Shown here piece after piece: positions 36,778-43,019 of a stretch of 43,019 bases of DNA (its first letter is position 1; every line of letters starts with the position of its first letter). Source of the stretch: Methylocaldum sp. 14B (lineage in GTDB: Bacteria > Pseudomonadota > Gammaproteobacteria > Methylococcales > Methylococcaceae); contig NZ_MSCV01000047.1 in the NCBI RefSeq assembly GCF_002005105.1, forward strand, positions 1-43,019, in the 5' to 3' direction. A model generated the notes under the pieces. The model made no database searches and was not told the DNA's origin. It saw nothing but the letters and a program-made list of their open reading frames with translations. The position numbers and the translations under genes were made by a program.

Positions 36778-37380
36778 TTAACGACAGAGGTCGTCGAACA
36801 GGTAATAAGCCTCTTCGGTAATCACGCCATTCAGCGGCACATCCCAAGGCTGCGCCGGTATTTGGTCCCATTTCTGGCATTCGAACGCCAGGCCGATGAG
36901 AATCGGCGTGCGCGGTTGATTTGCATTCTTAAGATAAGCGAACGTACGGTCGTAATAGCCGCCGCCCATACCGATGCGGTTACCGAAAAGATCGAAAGCC
37001 ACCAGGGGAACGAACGCCATATCCAGCATCCACGGCTCAGTAATCGTATCTTCCCCGATAGACGGCTCGGGAATCCGAAATTTATTCGGAGTCAACGCCG
37101 TGCCCGGCCCGTAATGCCCGAACCATAGCGAACGCTGGGGCGACGAACGGAGAATCGGTAGGTAACACGCTTTGCCACATGCCCACAAGCTCTCGATAAT
37201 AGCCTGGGTTTCGACCTCGCCGTCGTTACTGAGATAAGCCGCGACATGCTGGCCGCGTTCGGCAATCGGCGATGTAATGAAGCGTTCCGCGATGCGGAGA
37301 CTCTTCTTACTAGCCAATACGAGCGGCATGCTTTGTCGAAGAGCTCGACTCTGGCGCCGGATATCCGCCGGAAGATTCAT
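36778..37380 (-). CDS. ygfA: 5-formyltetrahydrofolate cyclo-ligase
   Basis: Converts 5-formyl-THF to 5,10-methenyl-THF with ATP. 200 residues. The conserved C-terminal substrate/ATP loop reads GNRIGMGGGYYDRTFAYL, preceded by MAFVPLVAFDLFG. It is the distal gene of the zapA-6S RNA-ygfA arrangement on the minus strand. Its start is about 80 bases after the 6S RNA 3' end, so it is probably read through from 6S transcription as in E. coli. Confidence 0.95.
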   Translation of the reverse strand: MNLPADIRRQSRALRQSMPLVLASKKSLRIAERFITSPIAERGQHVAAYLSNDGEVETQAIIESLWACGKACYLPILRSSPQRSLWFGHYGPGTALTPNKFRIPEPSIGEDTITEPWMLDMAFVPLVAFDLFGNRIGMGGGYYDRTFAYLKNANQPRTPILIGLAFECQKWDQIPAQPWDVPLNGVITEEAYYLFDDLCR

Positions 37381-37460
37381 TCAGATAGATCGGATGAAAC
37401 TGGCGAGTGCATATTCGCACATCCAGCAAAGGGAGTTCCTCTAGAACGAGGAGAAGTGAA

Positions 37461-37650
37461 GTATTCCCCGCCTGCGCCGTAAACCGCTTTCGCCCTTGAA
37501 CCGGAAGGTTCAGGTGGGAGCGTAGGAACGGCGAATTAGGCTTTCCGCTCGGAGCGGACTTGCGCACATCGCTCGTTCGATGGTTCCCGGGGTTTTAGAT
37601 TAGGCTCAAGAAGTAACCCAGCTGCTTTCGCACGCCGCAGGGAATACGTG
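37461..37650 (-). ncRNA. ssrS: 6S RNA
   Basis: About 187-190 nt on the minus strand, in its conserved place between zapA and ygfA. The closing stem is GTATTCCC (5' end, near 37647) with GGGGAATAC (3' end, near 37461). Further in, GAACCTTCCGGTTC is a near-perfect hairpin equivalent to CCTTGAACCAAGGGTTCAAGGG of E. coli 6S, and GTCCGCTCCGAGCGGAAAGCCT matches the GGTCCGTCCGAGAAGCCT region. 6S mimics an open promoter and binds sigma-70 RNA polymerase in stationary phase. The exact 5' end depends on processing. Confidence 0.9.
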
Positions 37651-37656
37651 AATCAA

Positions 37657-37684
37657 ATTCTACTAGGTCGACAAATTGATGCAA
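37657..37684 (-). promoter_or_regulatory. Probable 6S RNA promoter
   Basis: On the minus strand TTGCAT (37679-37684), a 16-base spacer and TAGAAT (37657-37662), one mismatch from the -10 consensus. A start around 37650 places it just before the 6S closing stem. It lies in the gap after the zapA stop. Confidence 0.5.
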
Positions 37685-37707
37685 TACGTATCAGCGCCGA
37701 AACAGCT

Positions 37708-38010
37708 TTAATCCGTATCCAGGGCTGCGTCTAGCCTTTCGTGCAGCGACGAAAAGCGATCCCGCAAATCCTGCGATAACAATTTGTTCTGCTGTTGCGC
37801 TTGTAATAGCTCATGCGCGATATTCAGCGCTGCCATCACGGCAATGCGTTCGGTGCCGATCACGCGGCCGGTACCGCGTATTTGACGCATTTTTTCATCC
37901 AAATAACGTGCTGCAATCAAAAGATCGTGCTGTTGGTCTTCAGGGCAGGAAATAGGATATTCCTTGCCGAGGATCTGAACTTTAATCGGCGGATTCATTT
38001 CGCTCATCAT
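37708..38010 (-). CDS. zapA: Cell division protein ZapA
   Basis: Small FtsZ-binding protein that bundles FtsZ filaments. 100 residues. The N-terminal domain has VQILGKEYPISCPEDQQHDL and RYLDEKMRQIRGTGRVIGTE. The central block RIAVMAALNIAHELLQAQQQ leads into a C-terminal coiled coil. The ATG overlaps the stop of the upstream coiled-coil gene (ATGA), so the two are co-translated. 6S RNA and ygfA follow. Confidence 0.96.
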   Translation of the reverse strand: MMSEMNPPIKVQILGKEYPISCPEDQQHDLLIAARYLDEKMRQIRGTGRVIGTERIAVMAALNIAHELLQAQQQNKLLSQDLRDRFSSLHERLDAALDTD

Positions 38011-38231
38011 TCGTGTCCTATGGATTTCAGGCGGGAAATCATCGCTTCAACGCGACTCTTCGCCATCTCGGTTTTATCGGATAGTTGCACCCGCTCTCGC
38101 ATCCATTCGTCTAACGTGGACTTCAGCACCTGATTTTCATCACGTAGCCTTTCGCACATGGCGGCCAGTGAATCGATCTTATTTTCCAATCGTACTAGCT
38201 CGGCATCCAAATCAAACATATCGGCTATCAT
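38007..38231 (-). CDS. ZapB-like coiled-coil protein (TIGR02449 type)
   Basis: 74 residues, almost entirely coiled coil with heptad pattern (DAELVRLENKIDSLAAMCER, LRDENQVLKSTLDEWMRERV). The size, the coiled coil and the coupling to zapA are typical of TIGR02449/DUF904-like partners of ZapA that help anchor the Z ring. It is short and low in complexity, so the assignment rests as much on context as on sequence. Confidence 0.8.
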   Translation of the reverse strand: MIADMFDLDAELVRLENKIDSLAAMCERLRDENQVLKSTLDEWMRERVQLSDKTEMAKSRVEAMISRLKSIGHE

Positions 38232-38334
38232 GATTTTGGAGCCTTAAAGATGGGGTTAAACTTCGGTGCTAGCTTTCGATCCGGCTATTCGAAGTGTTAG
38301 CATAAAGAATTAGAGCAGGGTCGACAAGGCTGGA

Positions 38335-38871
38335 ATGAGCAACGATTTATCCTATCAGAATGTCCAGGACGTCGTCCTGAACAACGACTCGGCGGCTAGC
38401 GCAGCCGAAGTGCATGGGGTGCTATCGGGATTGCTGTGCCTGAACAGCCAGACCGATTGCGATCAGTGGCTGGAAGCCGTTTTCGGCGAAAGCAGGACCA
38501 ACCTTAACCCGGCGGAACATGCCTTGCTTTCGGCGCTGTGCGAGACGACTCGGCATCAATTGGACGATTTCGACTTTTCGTTCGAGTTGCTGCTGCCGGA
38601 TGACACGCTCCCCCTGAGTGACCGCGCCAATGCTTTGGGAGAATGGTGCCAAGGCTTCTTATACGGCCTCGGTTATCGGTCGGATGGCGCCGACTGGCCG
38701 GGAGAAAGCACCGAAGTCCTCCACGACCTTCTGGAAATCTCCCGCCTGAGTCCGGATTCCGCCGGAGAGTCGGACGAAGTGGCTTATGCCGAGATCACGG
38801 AATATGTCCGCATCGGCGTACAGTTGATCCGTACCGAATTGCAACAGCAACCGCCCTCGCGACTTCACTGA
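38335..38871 (+). CDS. ygfB: UPF0149 family protein YgfB
   Basis: 178 residues, all-helical YecA/YgfB family. Hallmarks are AAEVHGVLSGLLCLNSQTD at the N-terminus, GEWCQGFLYGLGY in the middle and AYAEITEYVRIGVQLIRTEL at the end. In Pseudomonas the homologue affects beta-lactamase regulation; its general role is unknown. It is divergent from zapA and directly upstream of pepP, the conserved ygfB-pepP-ubiH order. Confidence 0.96.
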   Translation: MSNDLSYQNVQDVVLNNDSAASAAEVHGVLSGLLCLNSQTDCDQWLEAVFGESRTNLNPAEHALLSALCETTRHQLDDFDFSFELLLPDDTLPLSDRANALGEWCQGFLYGLGYRSDGADWPGESTEVLHDLLEISRLSPDSAGESDEVAYAEITEYVRIGVQLIRTELQQQPPSRLH

Positions 38872-38883
38872 TATTGCAAACTC

Positions 38884-40200
38884 ATGCTTCAACCGAGCGA
38901 ATTCAAACAGCGCCGTAAACAGCTAGCGCGCCGTATCAAGAAGAAAAGCGTAGCTCTGATCGCGAGTGCGTCTGCGAGCGTACGCAACCGGGATGTGGAA
39001 TATCCGTATCGTCAAGACAGCGATTTTCATTATCTGACCGGATTCGACGAACCCGAAGCGGTGGCCGTCTTCGCCCCCGGCCGAAAACAAGGGGAGTACA
39101 TTCTTTTTTGTCGCGAATTCGATCGTGAAAAAGCGATCTGGACCGGAAGGCATGCCGGGCTCGAGGGCGCTCGCAACGCATTCGGAGCGGACGAAGCATT
39201 CCCCATTGATGAACTGGACAAGGTTTTGCCCGGCCTTCTGGAAAATCGCGAGCGGGTTTATTTCCCCATCGGGCACGATCCGAAGATCGATCGTCAGGTG
39301 TTTTCCGCGGTAAACAACGTGCGGGCGAGAGTCCGTACCGGTGTACGTGCGCCGTTCGAATTCGTATCTCTGGAGCATCTGCTTCATGAGCAGCGCCTGA
39401 TCAAAACGTCGCATGAAATCCAATTGATGCAGAAGGCCGCCGAGGTTTCGGTACGCGCTCATAAACGCGCGATGTCAGTCTGTAAACCGGGAAAGTACGA
39501 ATATGAAATCGAAGCCGAGTTGCTCTACGAATTCACCCGGCATGGCATGCGAGCGCCTGCCTATCCTTGCATCGTCGCAGGAGGACACAACGCTTGCGTA
39601 CTCCATTACACCGAAAACAAGGACGTACTGAAGGACGGCGACCTTCTTCTGATCGACGCCGGGGCAGAGTATGAAAACTATGCTGCTGACATCACCCGTA
39701 CTTTTCCCATCAATGGAAGATTCAGCGAAAGTCAGCGACTCCTTTACGACTTGGTTCTGGAGGCCCAACTCGACGCTATCGAGCAGGTGCGTGCTGGCAA
39801 CCGCTGGAATGCGCCTCACGATGCTGCCGTACACACCTTGACCAAAGGGCTGGTCAAGCTGGGTTTGTTGGAAGGGCGTGTTTCGAAGCTGATCAAGGAC
39901 GAAGCCTACAAGAAGTTCTATATGCATCGAACCGGCCACTGGCTGGGCATGGACGTGCATGATGTCGGGGAATACCGGAGCGATGGCGAATGGCGTTCGC
40001 TGGAGCCCGGAATGGTATTGACGGTGGAACCCGGCCTTTATGTCGCGCCGGACTGCCATGACGTAGATCCCAAATGGCGCGGCATCGGCATCCGAATCGA
40101 AGATGATGTTTTGGTCACCAAAGACGGTTGTGAAATCCTCACGGCCGGACTGCCCAAAACGGCAGCGGAAATCGAAGCATTCATGGCGAATCCCGAATGA
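38884..40200 (+). CDS. pepP: Xaa-Pro aminopeptidase
   Basis: Mn-dependent aminopeptidase P that removes an N-terminal residue before proline. 438 residues. The creatinase-like N-domain includes NRDVEYPYRQDSDFHYLTGF. The pita-bread domain has metal ligands in LIDAGAEYENYAADITRTFP (two Asp), HRTGHWLGMDVHD (His), LTVEPGLYV (Glu) and GIRIEDDVLVT (Glu). The stop overlaps the ubiH start by 4 bases. Confidence 0.97.
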   Translation: MLQPSEFKQRRKQLARRIKKKSVALIASASASVRNRDVEYPYRQDSDFHYLTGFDEPEAVAVFAPGRKQGEYILFCREFDREKAIWTGRHAGLEGARNAFGADEAFPIDELDKVLPGLLENRERVYFPIGHDPKIDRQVFSAVNNVRARVRTGVRAPFEFVSLEHLLHEQRLIKTSHEIQLMQKAAEVSVRAHKRAMSVCKPGKYEYEIEAELLYEFTRHGMRAPAYPCIVAGGHNACVLHYTENKDVLKDGDLLLIDAGAEYENYAADITRTFPINGRFSESQRLLYDLVLEAQLDAIEQVRAGNRWNAPHDAAVHTLTKGLVKLGLLEGRVSKLIKDEAYKKFYMHRTGHWLGMDVHDVGEYRSDGEWRSLEPGMVLTVEPGLYVAPDCHDVDPKWRGIGIRIEDDVLVTKDGCEILTAGLPKTAAEIEAFMANPE

Positions 40201-41387
40201 ACCACGATTTCGATCTATTGATCGTGGGCGGCGGACTGGTCGGAGGTAGTCTCGCTCTGGCCCTGCGGGACGCGCCGCTTCGCGTGGGAATCGTCGAAGC
40301 GCTGACGGAAACCCAACGACAGGCCCTGACGGCCGGCGATCGCGCCTTGGCCCTAGCGCGAGGCACGGTCCAAATTCTCGACCGGCTCGGCGTATGGCAA
40401 GACGTGGCGCCCAAAGCCATGCCCATCCGTCATATCCATGTCTCCGATCGCGGCCGTTTCGGAAAAACGCGGCTGCATGCTCTTGAAAAAGGAGTCGACG
40501 CGCTGGGCCATGTCATCGTCGCCCGAACGCTGGAGGATCGCATTGCTCGGGAACTGCGCGGACTCGATGCGGAGCTGATATGCCCGGCGAGGGTCATCGG
40601 TCTCAAAGCAGGCCCGAATGGCGTGTGCGTCACCCTCAAGAAAGGCGAGGAGTGCCTCAATCTCACGGCCGCTCTGGTGGTTGCCGCCGACGGCGGAAAT
40701 TCCACAGTGAGAAGGCTCCTGGGAATAGAACAAAACGTCCGGGACTATGGACAGACGGCGATCGTGACTGAAGTCAGCACGGAGGCAGATGTGAACTTCA
40801 CGGCTTACGAGCGTTTCACGACCGCCGGCCCGTTGGCCCTGCTGCCCTTGGAGCGCAAAAAATGCTCGGTGGTCTGGACGATGAAGGATCAGGAGGCCGA
40901 CGAACTCTTGAGTGAATCCGACGCGAACTTCACCGCAAACTTGCAGTCGGCATTCGGTTATTGGCTAGGGAAAATTCAACTGGCATCGCGACGGCAAGGT
41001 TTTCCGCTCAAGCTGATCCGGGCAGAGAAGATGGCGGACGACCGTGTCCTCTTGATCGGCAACGCGATGCATCAGGTTCACCCCGTTGCCGGTCAAGGCT
41101 TCAACTTAGGTCTCCGTGATGCGGCATCCCTGGCGGAGCGATTGCTCACCAAACTGGCGTTCAACGAAGATATCGGCGAAAAAGCGTTCCTCGATCGTTA
41201 CGCCCGAGCCCGGCAGAGAGATCTGGCCAATACGATCCATTTTACCGACGGCCTGATACGGGCGTTCTGCACCGATTTTCCACCCTTCGCCTTGGCGCGT
41301 AATGCCGCCATGATCGCCCTGGATTGCTTCCCGCCGGCGAAGCGCTTGCTGGCTCGTCACGCGATGGGATATGGCTTTAGATTTTGA
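40197..41387 (+). CDS. ubiH: 2-octaprenyl-6-methoxyphenol hydroxylase (UbiH-type)
   Basis: FAD monooxygenase of ubiquinone synthesis. 396 residues. The N-terminal FAD Rossmann motif is LIVGGGLVGGSLALAL, the middle motif includes VVAADGGNSTVRRLLG, and the second FAD motif is VLLIGNAMHQVHPVAGQGFN. The family also contains UbiI/VisC and UbiF, which differ subtly. The place right after pepP favours UbiH. No ubiI follows, unlike in E. coli; the next gene is convergent. Confidence 0.92.
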   Translation: MNHDFDLLIVGGGLVGGSLALALRDAPLRVGIVEALTETQRQALTAGDRALALARGTVQILDRLGVWQDVAPKAMPIRHIHVSDRGRFGKTRLHALEKGVDALGHVIVARTLEDRIARELRGLDAELICPARVIGLKAGPNGVCVTLKKGEECLNLTAALVVAADGGNSTVRRLLGIEQNVRDYGQTAIVTEVSTEADVNFTAYERFTTAGPLALLPLERKKCSVVWTMKDQEADELLSESDANFTANLQSAFGYWLGKIQLASRRQGFPLKLIRAEKMADDRVLLIGNAMHQVHPVAGQGFNLGLRDAASLAERLLTKLAFNEDIGEKAFLDRYARARQRDLANTIHFTDGLIRAFCTDFPPFALARNAAMIALDCFPPAKRLLARHAMGYGFRF

Positions 41388-41401
41388 ACGCTTGAATCAC
41401 G

Positions 41402-41800
41402 CTATTCGAATTTTGGAAAAGAACTATCCAATAGCCACTGCTTTTTTTCGACGTCAAAATGCCATTTTTGCTCGTCGGTCAGACTTTTTTCCACGAGCCG
41501 CTCATTATCGATATAGCGAATCTCGACGGTTTGCAGCACGATTGTCCCCTCGTTCTGCACCTTCCGGAATACTGAATCGTAGCCGGTAACTTTTATATTT
41601 TTGAGCGCCTTGAAATCAGGCGCCCGTTTCTGTTTGTCGGTCTGAAAATCCCAGGCTTTTTGGAAAGCTCCCCATCGAATAGCTGAACCATAGCTGTTCA
41701 GTGCCTCCTCCATTTTCATCACCCTCATGTCGTGGGCGCATGCTACAAGCGCAAAACTTAAACCGATCCATATTGTCCTGAAAACGCGATCTCGAGCCAT
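41402..41800 (-). CDS. Putative small lipoprotein of unknown function
   Basis: 132 residues. The N-terminus FRTIWIGLSFALVACAHD is a lipoprotein-type signal peptide with the Cys near residue 21. The mature part is a small alpha+beta domain (MEEALNSYGSAIRWGAFQKA, later VEIRYIDNERLVEKSLTDEQ and WLLDSSFPKF) reminiscent of NTF2-like or DUF4878-like lipoproteins, but I cannot assign a family. Convergent with ubiH, divergent from the exported protein at 41939. Confidence 0.75.
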   Translation of the reverse strand: MARDRVFRTIWIGLSFALVACAHDMRVMKMEEALNSYGSAIRWGAFQKAWDFQTDKQKRAPDFKALKNIKVTGYDSVFRKVQNEGTIVLQTVEIRYIDNERLVEKSLTDEQKWHFDVEKKQWLLDSSFPKFE

Positions 41801-41876
41801 AGAAGTACCCCAAATTAATAAATGATAAAAAGGCGCGAGGCAGGACTTTGACTTCGGCGTGACGCTGCGAGAGCTT

Positions 41877-41908
41877 TTGACATCAATGTTGCAGCGAGAT
41901 TATATAAT
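41877..41908 (+). promoter_or_regulatory. Strong promoter of the exported protein gene at 41939
   Basis: A perfect TTGACA (41877-41882) is followed after 17-18 bases by TTATAT/TATATA (41900-41906), part of TTATATAAT. TATAAT itself (41903-41908) would be 20 bases away. The start would be near 41913, about 26 bases before the ATG. One of the best promoters in the window. Confidence 0.65.
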
Positions 41909-41938
41909 GTTCGCCCCCAATACTTTCGGAGATAAACA

Positions 41939-42385
41939 ATGAAAATACTAGCCGGTCTTTTTCTGGCATTGCTTGCCGTCATTTACTTTCTGCCCGCGTT
42001 TATGTCGCGGTCCGACGAAATCAACGGGACCTCGCGGGAAGCGGTTTATAAATCGGCAATCCAAGTCAAACGCTACCTCAATACGGACGAACGCGTTTTG
42101 TTCGATACCGCCTTGGGAATTTTAGACAAAATCAAATCGGAAGAAGGACCGGATGCCTTCGTCAACACCGTGGACGGAAAGACACCCGACGAAGTCATCG
42201 AAATGGCGAAGCAAGAGGTCAACACCAAGATTGCAGCCGGCCATCCCGATTTCAAGCAATACACCTCGTGGGACGATATGATTCAGAAGCTGACCAATGG
42301 TAATGGAAGGAAGCCGTCCGCTCGTCCCAATGCCTCTTCCGATCACTCCTTACGCGACTCCGAGCGTCCGGATCGTCCTCAATAA
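41939..42385 (+). CDS. Small membrane-anchored or exported protein of unknown function
   Basis: 148 residues. An N-terminal hydrophobic segment (ILAGLFLALLAVIYFLPAF) without a lipobox is probably a membrane anchor or uncleaved signal. A helical domain follows (REAVYKSAIQVKRYLNTDER, FDTALGILDKIKS, DGKTPDEVIEMAKQEVNTKI), resembling DUF6694-type proteins, though I am not certain. The tail (after residue 120) is disordered and rich in Ser, Asp, Arg and Pro. CGGAG stands 9 bases before ATG. Convergent with rsmI. Confidence 0.8.
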   Translation: MKILAGLFLALLAVIYFLPAFMSRSDEINGTSREAVYKSAIQVKRYLNTDERVLFDTALGILDKIKSEEGPDAFVNTVDGKTPDEVIEMAKQEVNTKIAAGHPDFKQYTSWDDMIQKLTNGNGRKPSARPNASSDHSLRDSERPDRPQ

Positions 42386-42434
42386 ATCGGCTCAAAGATC
42401 GACCTCCACTCACAGTTTCGCTAGACACGGCTAG

Positions 42435-43019
42435 TCAATCGGTCTTACGCCACTCTTCAGTCAATCGGAGCGCCGTCCGGTAAACCGTTTCCCGACGCGC
42501 TCCGGTGATCTTTACGGTCAAGGACACTGCCGTCTTGACCGAACAGTCCTCGAGCAGAATCCGCAATACTCGTTCCTCATCCACGGTAAGCCCTTCCGTC
42601 CTGCCGAGATCGGGCGCGCCTTCCAGTACCAGGACGAATTCCCCTTTTTCCATATTCGGATCGCTTTCGAGGAGCGAGAGCGCCTCGCCGACCCGTGTAT
42701 CCACTATCGTTTCGAATAGCTTGGTCAACTCTCGGGCAATGACCAATCGCCGATCAGACGGAAAAATCGCCGTGATGTCCGCTACACTTTCGAACACGCG
42801 ATGACTGGATTCGTAAAAAATCAGCGTTCTCGAATCATTCCGCAGGACCTCCAGGCTGGCCTTGCGCGCCGACGATTTTCGCGGCAGAAATCCCTCGAAG
42901 GCAAAACGGTCGGCGGGGAGGCCGGACGCCGAAAGGGCTGCGATGAGAGCACATGGCCCCGGAATCGGAACGACGCGAATACCTGCGGCCCGAACCGCCC
43001 GCACCAGGGGAAATCCGGG
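42435..43019 (-). CDS. rsmI: 16S rRNA (cytidine1402-2'-O)-methyltransferase, 5' end cut by window edge
   Basis: Tetrapyrrole-methylase-fold enzyme that 2'-O-methylates C1402 of 16S rRNA. The frame is open to the window end, where it reads PGFPLVRAVRAAGIRVVPIP, the middle of the RsmI domain (usually preceded by DAGTP..SD). Other blocks are GPCALIAALSASGLP, FAFEGFLPRKSSARK, IFYESSHRVFESV and RRLVIARELTKLFE. About 194 of roughly 280 residues are present. A GTG at 43004 is internal, not the true start. Confidence 0.96.
   Translation of the reverse strand, partial: PGFPLVRAVRAAGIRVVPIPGPCALIAALSASGLPADRFAFEGFLPRKSSARKASLEVLRNDSRTLIFYESSHRVFESVADITAIFPSDRRLVIARELTKLFETIVDTRVGEALSLLESDPNMEKGEFVLVLEGAPDLGRTEGLTVDEERVLRILLEDCSVKTAVSLTVKITGARRETVYRTALRLTEEWRKTD

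Overview
The window looks like a housekeeping stretch of a gammaproteobacterial chromosome of moderate to high GC. The gene blocks tRNA(Tyr-Gly-Thr)-tuf, pth-rplY-prs-ispE-lolB-TPR/hemA-prfA-prmC, gatCAB/mreBCD-mrdA-rodA-mltB-dacA-lipBA and ygfA-6S RNA-zapA/ygfB-pepP-ubiH are known gammaproteobacterial arrangements. A Methylococcales-like (methanotroph) lineage is my best guess from the combination of genes, but nothing in the window proves it. There is no phage, integrase, insertion sequence or CRISPR array.

Layout. 1-5949 is read leftwards: TPR lipoprotein, lolB, ispE, tRNA-Gln, prs, rplY, pth, then a three-tRNA operon that runs into tuf, whose first five codons are at the left edge. 6199-9869 is read rightwards: hemA, prfA, prmC and a JAMM/MPN metallopeptidase. 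9890-17445 is read leftwards: gatC, gatA, gatB, a very large P-type ATPase fusion and a DUF502 membrane protein. 17545-31515 is a long rightward run. It covers cell shape and peptidoglycan (mreBCD, mrdA, rodA, mltB, dacA, a D-amino-acid aminotransferase), then DUF493, the Mg2+ channel mgtE, lipoate synthesis (lipB, lipA), a carboxynorspermidine-decarboxylase-like enzyme and an NlpC/P60 lipoprotein. 31512-36721 holds a quinone oxidoreductase, rpiA, ilvA, a frameshifted unknown gene, an EVE-domain protein and a Uma2-family protein. 36778-43019 holds ygfA, 6S RNA, zapA and a ZapB-like partner, ygfB, pepP, ubiH, two small exported proteins of unknown role, and rsmI cut by the right edge.

How they work together. 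hemA/prfA/prmC link tRNA use and translation termination: HemA consumes Glu-tRNA, RF1 releases peptides and PrmC methylates RF1. GatCAB makes Gln-tRNA and/or Asn-tRNA by transamidation. The mre-mrd-dac block is the elongasome: MreBCD scaffold, RodA glycosyltransferase, PBP2 transpeptidase, and the trimming enzymes MltB and DacA, with a D-amino-acid aminotransferase attached. LolB and IspE share a transcript with translation genes.

The most unusual item is the protein at 10602-13985. A complete seven-helix hemolysin III/PAQR-type domain, with its metal-binding Ser/His/Asp residues intact, is fused in frame to a complete SERCA-like Ca2+ P-type ATPase. Other points worth a second look are a possible two-state RNA leader before mgtE, an mreC gene with no conventional start codon where the protein should begin, a gene after ilvA broken by two compensating frameshifts, an orphan NspC-like decarboxylase, and a JAMM peptidase directly behind prmC.
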